Shown piece by piece: positions 1-5,708 of a DNA stretch of 9,194 nt. A program made the translations under genes and the position numbers. Positions within the stretch are counted from its first letter, which is position 1, and each line of letters opens with the position of its first letter. The notes under the pieces were generated by a model. The model had not been told where the DNA came from and did not search any database. It saw nothing but the letters and a program-made list of their open reading frames with translations. Source of the stretch: JBBPZA01 sp038330095 (GTDB lineage Bacteria; Actinomycetota; Thermoleophilia; Solirubrobacterales; Solirubrobacteraceae); contig JBBQNQ010000096.1 of NCBI GenBank assembly GCA_038330095.1, positions 1 to 9,194 on the forward strand. Direction: 5' to 3'.

Positions 1-42
1 TTCGGGTCGGTGAGGTCCCCGGTTCAAATCCGGGCGCCCCGA
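1..42 (+). tRNA. tRNA-Pro(CGG), 3' part, cut by the window edge
   Basis: Only the 3' part is present, from position 32 of the tRNA. The anticodon loop reads T T C G G G T (bases 1-7), placing U33 at base 2, anticodon CGG at 3-5 and G37 at 6, as in bacterial tRNA-Pro. The T arm is a perfect 5-bp stem (18-22 with 30-34) closing the loop TTCAAAT at 23-29. The 3' acceptor strand is CGCCCCG (35-41), implying a 5' strand CGGGGCG, and the proline-type discriminator A is base 42. The next bases are TTG, so CCA is not encoded and would be added after transcription. The D arm and 5' acceptor lie outside the window. The last 19 bases overlap the 3' end of the convergent PAS gene. Confidence 0.9.
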
Positions 43-920
43 TTGGTGGTCGCCAGACCGTCGAGGTCCTCGACCATCCCGATCGCGCCGGTGAAGGCTC
101 CCGTGTGATCGCGAAGGGGCGACAGCCCCAACGAGATCCGCACGCGCGTGCCGTCCCTGCGCAATCCCTCGGTCGCGGCGAGCCCCAGCGGCTCGCCGAC
201 CATTACCCGGCGAAGCACCTCGCGCTCTTCGCGCTTGCGCTCGGCCGGGATCACGAGCCCGATGGGGCTCTCGAGAATCTCTTGCGCCGTGTAGCCGTAG
301 AGCTGTTCGGCGGCCGCGTTCCAGTGGACGACCTCGCCGAGCTCGTTGGTCGCCCAGATGACGGCGGCGGAAGAGCGCGCCGATGTGCGCAGATCCCGCT
401 CGGCCTCCGCGGAGCAGCGGCGCCCGCCTGCCCCCCGCAGGAACGCGCTCAAGTGGGTCCGGCCCTGGTCCTTGAAGCTCGAGACCGAGATCTCCACGGA
501 GACCTCGCGTCCGTCGCGGTGCAGCGCGCAGACCTCGAGTAGCCGGTCCACCTCGGATCGGTCGGCCTCCGCCTGCAGGCGAGTCAGGCCGCCGAGCAGC
601 TTGCTCCGGAGGCGCGGCGGGGTGATCGTGTCGGCGAGCGCCGAGCCCAGCACCTCCGCCCGCTGCCAGCCGAGCAGGTTCTCGGCGCCTCTGCTCCAGC
701 CGATGATCGTGCCGTGCTCGTCGATCGATGCGGACGGCTCCACCGCGGCGTCGAGCACCCCGGCGGCGCAGCGCCGCCGTTCGCGGTCGATGTCGTCGCT
801 CAGGTCGGCTGCGGCCGGCGTGATCTGGTCGAGGTCGTAGGAGCCGCAGTTCTCGCACTGCCCCGCCACAATGAAGCCGCCGCTGGCGAAGACGTGGGCG
901 CCGCACTGCGTGCAGGCCAT
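24..920 (-). CDS. Zinc-ribbon protein with two PAS domains and no output domain
   Basis: A 298-residue, apparently cytoplasmic sensor-like protein. Residues 1-30 form a small zinc ribbon with Cys3, Cys6, Cys22 and Cys25 in two CxxC pairs. PAS domain 1 spans about 55-163 (core IDEHGTIIGWSRGAENLLGW) and PAS domain 2 about 180-287 (core ELGEVVHWNAAAEQLYGY, ending in GAIGMVEDLDGL). PAS domains bind ligands or cofactors or mediate dimerisation; which applies here cannot be read from sequence. No kinase, GGDEF, EAL or DNA-binding domain follows, so the signalling output is unknown. I chose the ATG at 918-920 because a GGGAAGGG ribosome-binding site lies just upstream and the CxxC motif starts at once. 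The open frame continues upstream to 1265, but that part is antisense to chaB. The stop TGA (bases 24-26) lies in the T-loop of the tRNA, so the last six residues are antisense tRNA; the gene may be truncated. Confidence 0.82.
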   Translation of the reverse strand: MACTQCGAHVFASGGFIVAGQCENCGSYDLDQITPAAADLSDDIDRERRRCAAGVLDAAVEPSASIDEHGTIIGWSRGAENLLGWQRAEVLGSALADTITPPRLRSKLLGGLTRLQAEADRSEVDRLLEVCALHRDGREVSVEISVSSFKDQGRTHLSAFLRGAGGRRCSAEAERDLRTSARSSAAVIWATNELGEVVHWNAAAEQLYGYTAQEILESPIGLVIPAERKREEREVLRRVMVGEPLGLAATEGLRRDGTRVRISLGLSPLRDHTGAFTGAIGMVEDLDGLATTNRGARI

Positions 921-952
921 GCGCACCCTTCCCGCAGGGGCCGACCGGATGC

Positions 953-967
953 TCTCGAACGTCGAGA
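953..967. promoter_or_regulatory. Perfect inverted repeat upstream of the PAS gene
   Basis: TCTCGA-ACG-TCGAGA is a perfect 6-bp inverted repeat with a 3-base centre, 33 bases upstream of the PAS start codon in the 171-base divergent spacer shared with chaB. It could be an operator for a dimeric regulator or a small leader hairpin. Short GC-balanced palindromes also arise by chance, and no matching copy was noticed elsewhere in the window. Confidence 0.25.
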
Positions 968-1020
968 TGCGCTCTGCGTGTGACAGGGCCACGAGCGTCG
1001 ATTCGGCAGTTCGAGGTGTA

Positions 1021-1049
1021 TTGCTTAGCGCTTGCGCCCCGGGTAGACA
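1021..1049 (+). promoter_or_regulatory. Candidate promoter of the chaB-like gene
   Basis: TTGCTT (1021-1026) and TAGACA (1044-1049) are separated by 17 bases, a weak but correctly spaced housekeeping-type pair (3 of 6 matches each). The same stretch can be read as a stress-sigma (SigB/SigF-like) promoter: GCTT, 14 bases, then GGGTAG at 1041-1046, close to the actinobacterial consensus GNNT-N14-16-GGGTAY. Either reading would give a 5' leader of about 35 bases before the ATG at 1092. This is pattern matching only. Confidence 0.3.
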
Positions 1050-1091
1050 CACAGAGGGCCGGAAAAGGGTCGAAATCGAAGTGGAGGCGCC

Positions 1092-1385
1092 ATGCCCGCC
1101 AAGAAGGAAGACCTGCCGAGCACCCTGAAGCGCTCGCCCAAGAAGGTGCAGCGCACCTACGAGGAGACGCTGGACAGCGCCCATGAGTCCTACGACAGCG
1201 AGGAGCGCGCGCACCGCACGGCGTGGTCGGCGGTCAAGCACGTCGCCGAGAAGAAGGGCGACCACTGGGAGCCCAAGCCCGGCGGCCGCAAGGGGCCCTC
1301 GGACAGCCGGGCCGTCAAGGGCGGCAACGCCGCCCGGCGCGGCGACGGACAGGGCGCGGCGGTAGAGCCGCCGCCCCCACCGTGA
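1092..1385 (+). CDS. ChaB-family small protein
   Basis: A 97-residue soluble, highly charged protein. Residues 1 to about 60 match the ChaB fold: a LPSTLKRSPKKVQRTYEETL segment like the 'LP..A..IY..AFNSAW' start of E. coli ChaB, followed by EERAHRTAWSAVKH, corresponding to the conserved 'EE.AHKVAWAAVK'. E. coli ChaB is about 76 residues and was named as a cation-transport (ChaA) regulator; its biochemical role is poorly defined. No chaA-like antiporter is adjacent, although a different Na+/H+ antiporter lies 6 kb away. The C-terminal 35 residues are a disordered-looking Lys/Arg/Gly/Pro tail ending in six prolines. Start: ATG with GGAGG at 1083-1087, a slightly short 4-base spacing. It is divergent from the PAS gene and 87 bases before the sulfate operon. 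Confidence 0.85.
   Translation: MPAKKEDLPSTLKRSPKKVQRTYEETLDSAHESYDSEERAHRTAWSAVKHVAEKKGDHWEPKPGGRKGPSDSRAVKGGNAARRGDGQGAAVEPPPPP
1356..1374 (+). terminator. GC-rich hairpin at the 3' end of the chaB-like gene, terminator or attenuator candidate
   Basis: GCGGCGG (1356-1362) pairs perfectly with CCGCCGC (1368-1374) around a TAGAG loop. It lies inside the coding sequence just before the stop at 1383-1385. No T tract follows, so it is not a classical intrinsic terminator; U-less hairpin terminators have been proposed in high-GC actinobacteria. It could separate chaB transcription from the sulfate operon, or simply reflect Ala/Pro coding in a GC-rich tail. Confidence 0.3.
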
Positions 1386-1455
1386 TCGAAAGGTACGAAA
1401 CCGGACCCGGGTTAGGCATTTGAATCCGCTACGCTTACGCCTCTCGTCTTGTCAA

Positions 1456-1468
1456 CCAAAACGATTGG
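1456..1468. promoter_or_regulatory. CCAA-N5-TTGG inverted repeat in an A-rich patch before the sulfate-binding gene
   Basis: CCAA (1456-1459) and TTGG (1465-1468) form a small symmetric element in the locally AT-rich leader (1451-1475), ending 4 bases before the ATG of the binding-protein gene. It is a possible operator overlapping the ribosome-binding region, for example for the nearby Rrf2 protein. A TACGCT at 1430-1435 could be a -10 box for the operon, but I find no convincing -35. The element is short and the link to Rrf2 is inferred. Confidence 0.25.
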
Positions 1469-1472
1469 AAAT

Positions 1473-2456
1473 ATGAAGCGTACGCGGATCGGAGTACTCG
1501 CAATCCTCGCCTGCGCCACCGTGCTCGGGTTGGGCTGCGGCTCGGACAGCGGCTCGAAGGATCAGCTTTCCCTCGTCGCCTACTCCACCCCGCAGGAGGC
1601 GTACGAGAAGGTGATCCCCGCCTTCCAGGGCACGGCCGACGGCAAGGGGATCAAGTTCAAGCAGTCCTACGGGGCCTCGGGCGACCAGGCGCGCGCGGTC
1701 CAGTCGGGGCTGCCGGCTGACGTCGTCGCGCTGTCCCTCGAGCCCGACGTACAGAAGCTCGTGGACAAGGGGATCGTCGCGCAGAACTGGAACGCCGGCC
1801 CGCGGAAGGGCATCGTGACCGATTCGGTCGTCGTGCTGGCCGTCCGCAAGGGCAACCCCAAGAACATCCGGACCTGGGCCGACCTCGTCAGGCCAGGGGT
1901 CCAGATCGTCACCCCCAACCCGCAGACCTCGGGCGGGGCGAAGTGGAACCTGTCGGCCGCATACGGGGCCGCCAGCAACGTGGGCAAGAACCAGCCCGCG
2001 GGCGAGGCCTACCTCAAGAAGCTCTTCGGCAACGTCGTGGTCGCCGACAAGAGCGCGCGCAACGCGCTGCAGACCTTCTCGAGCGGCAAGGGCGACGTCC
2101 TCATCTCCTATGAGAACGAGGCGATCGCCGCCCAGAAGAAGGCCATCGGCCTCGACTACGTGATCCCCGACCAGACGGTGCTCATCGAGAACCCGATCGC
2201 GGCCACCACGAAGAAAAAGAACGAGACGGCGGCCAAGGCCTTCGTCGCGTTCGCGCAGAAGCCGGCGGCCCAGAGGCTGTTCGCCGCCTCGGGCTATCGC
2301 CCGGTCGATCCCGCGCTCGTCGACAAGAAGAACTTCCCGACGCCCTCGGGGCTCTTCACCATCGCCCAGCTCGGCGGCTGGTCGAAGGTCAACAAGCAGC
2401 TCTTCGACGAGAAGGATGGCATCGTCACCAAGATCCAGACGGCAGCAGGGGTGTGA
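1473..2456 (+). CDS. sbp: Sulfate/thiosulfate ABC transporter substrate-binding lipoprotein
   Basis: A 327-residue extracellular binding protein that captures sulfate or thiosulfate for the CysT/CysW/CysA importer. Residues 1-21 are a signal peptide (KRTR, then a hydrophobic IGVLAILACATVLGLG) ending at Cys22, a likely lipidation site with a slightly atypical lipobox (LGLGC). The mature part matches the Sbp/CysP family: SYGASGDQARAVQSGLPADV at 65-84 (first family signature, oxyanion-binding loop), the segment from Val116 with the KGNPKNI motif at 127-132, and NPQTSGGAK at 149-157, close to the second signature NPKTSGxAR. SYENE (212-216) and the C-terminal SGYRPVDP also fit. Whether sulfate or thiosulfate is preferred cannot be told. 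I start at the ATG of 1473, directly before the n-region; an in-frame TTG at 1449 would add eight residues that do not fit a signal peptide. It is the first gene of the operon. Confidence 0.93.
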   Translation: MKRTRIGVLAILACATVLGLGCGSDSGSKDQLSLVAYSTPQEAYEKVIPAFQGTADGKGIKFKQSYGASGDQARAVQSGLPADVVALSLEPDVQKLVDKGIVAQNWNAGPRKGIVTDSVVVLAVRKGNPKNIRTWADLVRPGVQIVTPNPQTSGGAKWNLSAAYGAASNVGKNQPAGEAYLKKLFGNVVVADKSARNALQTFSSGKGDVLISYENEAIAAQKKAIGLDYVIPDQTVLIENPIAATTKKKNETAAKAFVAFAQKPAAQRLFAASGYRPVDPALVDKKNFPTPSGLFTIAQLGGWSKVNKQLFDEKDGIVTKIQTAAGV

Positions 2457-3283
2457 TGAGCGGCGCGTCGGTAGCCGCCTCGCCGCAGGTCTCGCGCCGG
2501 CCCGGGCTCGCGCTCGGACCGGCGCTGTCGCGCGGCCTGGTCATGATCTACCTGAGCGCCATCGTGATCGTCCCGCTCGCTGCCGTGGCCTGGAAGTCCG
2601 GCGAGAACGGGCTGAGCGGCTTCTGGGACGCGATCTCGACGCACCGCGCGGTCACCGCGCTCGTCTTCACCGTCGTCGCCTCGCTGCTCGTGGTGGCGGT
2701 GAACGTCGTCATGGGGACGCTGCTCGCGTGGGTGCTGGTGCGCGACCGCTTTCCCGGCAAGGCGGCGGTCAACGCGCTGGTCGACCTGCCGTTTGCGCTG
2801 CCCACCATCGTCGCAGGGCTCACACTGCTCGCCCTCTACGGCCCCAAGGGACCGTTCGGCATCGACGTGGCCTTCTCTCGCGCCGGGGTCGTCCTCGCCC
2901 TGCTCTTCGTGACCATGCCCTTCGTCGTGCGCGCGGTACAGCCAGTGCTTCACGAGCTCGACCGGGAGGTCGAGGAGGCGGCCGCTTCGCTAGGGGCCGC
3001 TCGCGTGACCACCTTTCGCACGGTCGTGCTCCCCAGCCTCAGGCCGGCGATCGTCGCCGGAGCGGCGCTCGCGTTCGCGCGCGCGATCGGCGAGTTCGGC
3101 TCGGTGGTCCTGATCTCGGGCAACCTGCCCAACAAGACCGAGGTCTCCTCGGTCTACCTGTTCAGCCAGATCGAGGTCGATAACACACCCGGGGCTGCCG
3201 CGGTGTCGGTCGTCCTGCTGGCGATCGCCGTGATCGTCATCGCCGGCATCCAGCTCGTCGGGCGCCGGGGGGCTCCGCGATGA
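2456..3283 (+). CDS. cysT: Sulfate ABC transporter permease CysT (CysU)
   Basis: A 275-residue inner-membrane permease that forms half of the sulfate channel with CysW. About six membrane spans are visible, near residues 28-47, 66-95, 107-130, 143-165, 198-220 and 247-268. The cytoplasmic EAA loop, which docks the ATPase, is EEAAASLGAARVTTFRTVVL from residue 173. Family motifs include DLPFALPTIVAGLTLL (110-125), where CysT typically has 'LPTAVAGIAL', and FARAIGEFGSVVLISGN (207-223). The ATG at 2456 overlaps the last base of the sbp stop (TGATG) and is preceded by AGGGG, so translation is probably coupled; a GTG three bases upstream is less likely. The stop overlaps cysW by ATGA. No sign of truncation. 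Confidence 0.93.
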   Translation: MSGASVAASPQVSRRPGLALGPALSRGLVMIYLSAIVIVPLAAVAWKSGENGLSGFWDAISTHRAVTALVFTVVASLLVVAVNVVMGTLLAWVLVRDRFPGKAAVNALVDLPFALPTIVAGLTLLALYGPKGPFGIDVAFSRAGVVLALLFVTMPFVVRAVQPVLHELDREVEEAAASLGAARVTTFRTVVLPSLRPAIVAGAALAFARAIGEFGSVVLISGNLPNKTEVSSVYLFSQIEVDNTPGAAAVSVVLLAIAVIVIAGIQLVGRRGAPR

Positions 3284-4074
3284 CCGGTCGCCTCGGCCTG
3301 CGCGCCGTTGCCCTCGGCTACCTGGGGCTGCTGCTCGCCGCCCCCGTGGGAATGGTCGGCTACCGCGCCTTCCAGCACGGGATCGGACCGGCCTGGGACG
3401 CGGTCACCGCCCCCGACGCGCAGCACGCGTTCTGGCTGACGATCGAGCTCGCGCTGATCGCCGTCCCGGCCAACACCATCTTCGGCGTCGCCTGCGCGCT
3501 GTGGCTGGTCCGCGGCCGCTCCCGGGGCCGTTGGGGCCTCAACGCGCTGATCGACCTGCCCTTCGCGGTCTCGCCGGTGGTCGTGGGGCTCGCGCTCATC
3601 CTCGCCTACGGCGACAACGGCTGGTTCGGCGGCTGGCTGTCCGACGCCGGCGTCCAGGTCATCTTCTCAATCCCCGGGATGGCGCTCGCCACCATCTTCG
3701 TGTCGCTGCCCTTCGTGGTGCGCGAGGTGGTACCGGTTCTGCGCGAGATCGGAACCGACTCCGAGCAGGCTGCCGCCACGCTCGGGGCGAGCGGCTGGCA
3801 GACCTTCTGGCGGATCACCCTGCCGGCGATCCGCTGGGGAGTCGCCTACGGCGTCGTGCTCACGACCGCTCGCGCCCTGGGCGAGTTCGGGGCGGTGAGC
3901 GTGGTGTCGGGTCGCCTCGCCGGCAGCACGGAGACGGCCACCCTCTACGTACAGCAGCGCTTCGAGCGCTTCGACCTGGTGGGCGCCTACTCGGCGTCGC
4001 TCGTACTCGCGGCCATCGCGGTTGCGGTGCTCGTGCTCATGACCCTGCTCCAGCGAAAGGCTCCGGAGACCTGA
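3280..4074 (+). CDS. cysW: Sulfate ABC transporter permease CysW
   Basis: A 264-residue inner-membrane permease, the partner of CysT in the heteromeric channel. Hydrophobic spans lie near residues 8-28, 52-76, 88-110, 130-153, 187-208 and 236-257. The EAA loop is SEQAAATLGASGWQTFWRIT from residue 161, the contact site for CysA. IDLPFAVSPVVVGLALIL (91-108) and ARALGEFGAVSVVSGRLAG (197-215) are hallmark CysW segments; 'VSPVVVGL' and 'GAVSVVSG' distinguish it from CysT. It starts in a 4-base ATGA overlap with the cysT stop and has a G-rich stretch upstream. Its stop is one base before the cysA start, with GGAG at 4065-4068 serving the next gene. Confidence 0.93.
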   Translation: MTGRLGLRAVALGYLGLLLAAPVGMVGYRAFQHGIGPAWDAVTAPDAQHAFWLTIELALIAVPANTIFGVACALWLVRGRSRGRWGLNALIDLPFAVSPVVVGLALILAYGDNGWFGGWLSDAGVQVIFSIPGMALATIFVSLPFVVREVVPVLREIGTDSEQAAATLGASGWQTFWRITLPAIRWGVAYGVVLTTARALGEFGAVSVVSGRLAGSTETATLYVQQRFERFDLVGAYSASLVLAAIAVAVLVLMTLLQRKAPET

Positions 4075-4075
4075 G

Positions 4076-5038
4076 ATGGCAATCGAAGTCCAGAACGTGA
4101 CCAAGCGGTTCGGCGACTTCGTCGCCCTCGACGCGGTCGACCTGGCCGTCCGTGATGGCTCGCTGACCGCGATCCTCGGTCCGAGCGGAAGCGGCAAGTC
4201 CACGCTCCTGCGCGTCATCGCCGGGCTCGAGCAGCCCGACACAGGCGCCGTCCTGATCGAGGGCGAGGACCGAACCGCCACCCGCCCGCAGGACCGCAAC
4301 GTCGGCTTCTGCTTCCAGCACTACGCGCCCTTCAAGCACATGACCGTGCGCGACAACATCGGCTTCGGACTGCGCGTGCGCAAGCGGCCCAAGGCCGAGG
4401 TCCGCTTGCGGGTCGACGAGCTGCTCGCGCTCGTGCGCCTGGAGGGCTACGCCGAGCGCTATCCCTCGCAGCTATCGGGCGGCCAGCGCCAGCGCATGGC
4501 CCTGGCCCGAGCGCTGGCCATCGAGCCCAAGGTGCTGCTCCTCGATGAGCCGTTCGGGGCGCTGGACGCCCAGGTCCGCGTCGAGCTGCGCTCGTGGCTG
4601 CGGCGGCTGCACGACGACGTCCACGTGACGACGGTGTTCGTCACCCACGATCAGGAGGAGGCGATGGACATCGCCGAGCAGGTCGTGGTCATGAACGAGG
4701 GGCGCATAGAGCAGGCCGGGTCGCCGCGCGAGCTCTACGACGAGCCGGCAAACGTGTTCGTCATGGGCTTCGTGGGGGATGTCAACCGCCTGGGCGACCG
4801 GTTCGTGCGACCGCACGACTTCGCGATCCACCACGAGCCCAACGGCGCGACCGTCGAAGCTCAGGTCGAGCGGATCGCCCATCTGGGCTTCGAGGTGCGG
4901 GTGGAGCTCGCGCTGTCCGACGGGACGCGCGCCTGGGCGCAGCTCACGCGCGACCAGGCGGCGCAGCTGGAGGTCCGCGACGGCGACATCGTGTTCGTTC
5001 GCGCCGACCGCGCGCGCTCGTTCGCGCCGGCCGCCTGA
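4076..5038 (+). CDS. cysA: Sulfate ABC transporter ATP-binding protein CysA
   Basis: A 320-residue cytoplasmic ATPase that powers sulfate/thiosulfate import through CysT/CysW. All ABC motifs are intact: Walker A GPSGSGKST (35-43), Q-loop Gln81 in the CysA-typical FQHYAPFKHMTV, signature LSGGQRQR (133-140), Walker B VLLLDEP (153-159), D-loop ALDA (162-165) and switch His191. Residues from about 240 to 316 form a regulatory TOBE-like domain beginning FVRPHDFAI, typical of CysA rather than other CUT1/MalK-like ATPases. At 320 residues it is somewhat shorter than E. coli CysA (365), the difference being in the C-terminal domain. It is the last gene of the operon and no terminator hairpin is evident after it; only seven bases separate its stop from the convergent Rrf2 gene. 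Confidence 0.94.
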   Translation: MAIEVQNVTKRFGDFVALDAVDLAVRDGSLTAILGPSGSGKSTLLRVIAGLEQPDTGAVLIEGEDRTATRPQDRNVGFCFQHYAPFKHMTVRDNIGFGLRVRKRPKAEVRLRVDELLALVRLEGYAERYPSQLSGGQRQRMALARALAIEPKVLLLDEPFGALDAQVRVELRSWLRRLHDDVHVTTVFVTHDQEEAMDIAEQVVVMNEGRIEQAGSPRELYDEPANVFVMGFVGDVNRLGDRFVRPHDFAIHHEPNGATVEAQVERIAHLGFEVRVELALSDGTRAWAQLTRDQAAQLEVRDGDIVFVRADRARSFAPAA

Positions 5039-5045
5039 CCGCGAC

Positions 5046-5504
5046 CTAGCGCGTCCGCCACGAGTCGGGCTCGCGCGCGAGCGCGTCGACCTGCGCCGCG
5101 AGCGTGTCGCCGGCGATGTCGGCGAGCGTCACCTGCTCGAGCACTCCGCGGATGTTGGTCCGCAGCGCGATCCACACACGCTGCAGAGCCTGCGCCGCGC
5201 CGGCGTACTCGAGCTCCTCGGGCGGCTCGCCGCGCACGGCGGCGAGCGGGCCCTCGACGGCGCGCATGACATCGGCGACCGAGACCGTCGCCGGGTCGCG
5301 CGCGAGCCAGTAGCCGCCCTCGGGCCCTCGCTGGCTGCGGACCAGGCCGGCCTGGCGCAGGTCCCCGAGGATGTTCTCCAGGAAGTTCAGGGGGACGTGC
5401 TGGGCCTGGGCGAGGCGCTCACCCTTCACCGGTCCTTCGCCGTGGGCGGCGGCCAGCTCGGCCGCCGCTCGCACCGCGTAGTCCGCCTTCGCCGATACCC
5501 GCAT
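5046..5504 (-). CDS. Rrf2-family transcriptional regulator without cysteines (CymR-like candidate)
   Basis: A 152-residue DNA-binding regulator. It has the Rrf2 start MRVSAKADYAVRAAAELA, the winged-helix core HVPLNFLENILGDLRQAGLV (36-55) and the wing RGPEGGYWLARDP (59-71) followed by VSVADVMRAVEG (74-85). Fe-S Rrf2 members such as IscR and NsrR carry three cysteines between about residues 90 and 105; this protein has no cysteine anywhere, so it cannot bind a cluster that way. That resembles the cluster-free CymR of Bacillus subtilis, which controls sulfur and cysteine genes through the CysK partner. Its position, convergent with cysA, makes control of sulfate uptake an attractive inference. 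The open frame extends upstream to 5678, but the ATG at 5502-5504 begins exactly at the conserved Rrf2 N-terminus. Its ribosome-binding site is weak (GGGGA too distant). Confidence 0.88.
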   Translation of the reverse strand: MRVSAKADYAVRAAAELAAAHGEGPVKGERLAQAQHVPLNFLENILGDLRQAGLVRSQRGPEGGYWLARDPATVSVADVMRAVEGPLAAVRGEPPEELEYAGAAQALQRVWIALRTNIRGVLEQVTLADIAGDTLAAQVDALAREPDSWRTR

Positions 5505-5708
5505 GCCGGCATTGTCCCCGGTGCAACAGACGGTCGCCATCCCGCTGCCCGGCGCGACGCTGACCAGGGACCTGACGGTTCCTCGCTCAGCTGCGGGAGC
5601 CGCCGGGCTGTTCGGCGCGAGCACGGGTGCGGCGGCCGCGCTGGTCGCCGCTGCCCGGCGGTCCGACCGCCGGCCCACTTCGGCGCCGCGCTGGGCTGAG
5701 CCGCTAGC
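5505..5708. other. Non-coding spacer between the Rrf2 and hydrolase genes
   Basis: About 200 bases with open frames on both strands but no protein resembling a known family; translations are Ala/Arg-rich and look like GC-driven noise. It must hold the Rrf2 promoter on the minus strand if that gene is not co-transcribed with the hydrolase. Near the Rrf2 start I see two CTGAC direct repeats (5559-5578, CTGACCAGGGACCTGACGG), a conceivable operator, and at its other end the hairpin listed separately. No convincing -35/-10 pair was found. Confidence 0.4.
5655..5673 (-). terminator. Perfect GC hairpin downstream of the hydrolase gene
   Basis: CCGGCGGT (5655-5662) and ACCGCCGG (5666-5673) form a perfect 8-bp stem with a three-base CCG loop. 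On the minus strand it lies 36 bases after the hydrolase stop codon, where a terminator would be expected. No T tract follows, so it would have to act as a U-less terminator or an mRNA-stabilising hairpin. Confidence 0.4.

Noticed and set aside
921..1265. Upstream extension of the PAS frame to 413 residues
   Set aside because: The extra 115 residues are antisense to the chaB-like gene and low-complexity Leu/Arg/Gly; the ATG at 920 has a ribosome-binding site and starts the CxxC motif.
1449..1472. TTG start for the sulfate-binding protein
   Set aside because: Adds eight residues ahead of a well-formed lipoprotein signal peptide; the ATG at 1473 gives the normal n-region.
2294..2953. 219-residue minus-strand frame
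   Set aside because: Antisense to the sbp end and cysT; His/Asp/Glu/Arg-rich noise typical of the opposite strand in high-GC genes.
3667..4299. 210-residue minus-strand frame over cysW/cysA
   Set aside because: Shadow of two strongly supported genes; no family resemblance.
5505..5678. Longer N-terminus for the Rrf2 regulator
   Set aside because: Ala/Pro-rich extension without similarity; the family always starts near MRVSxKxDYA.
4779..5699. 306-residue plus-strand frame over cysA end and Rrf2
   Set aside because: Crosses conserved coding sequence in both orientations and has Arg/Ser/Ala-rich composition without domains.
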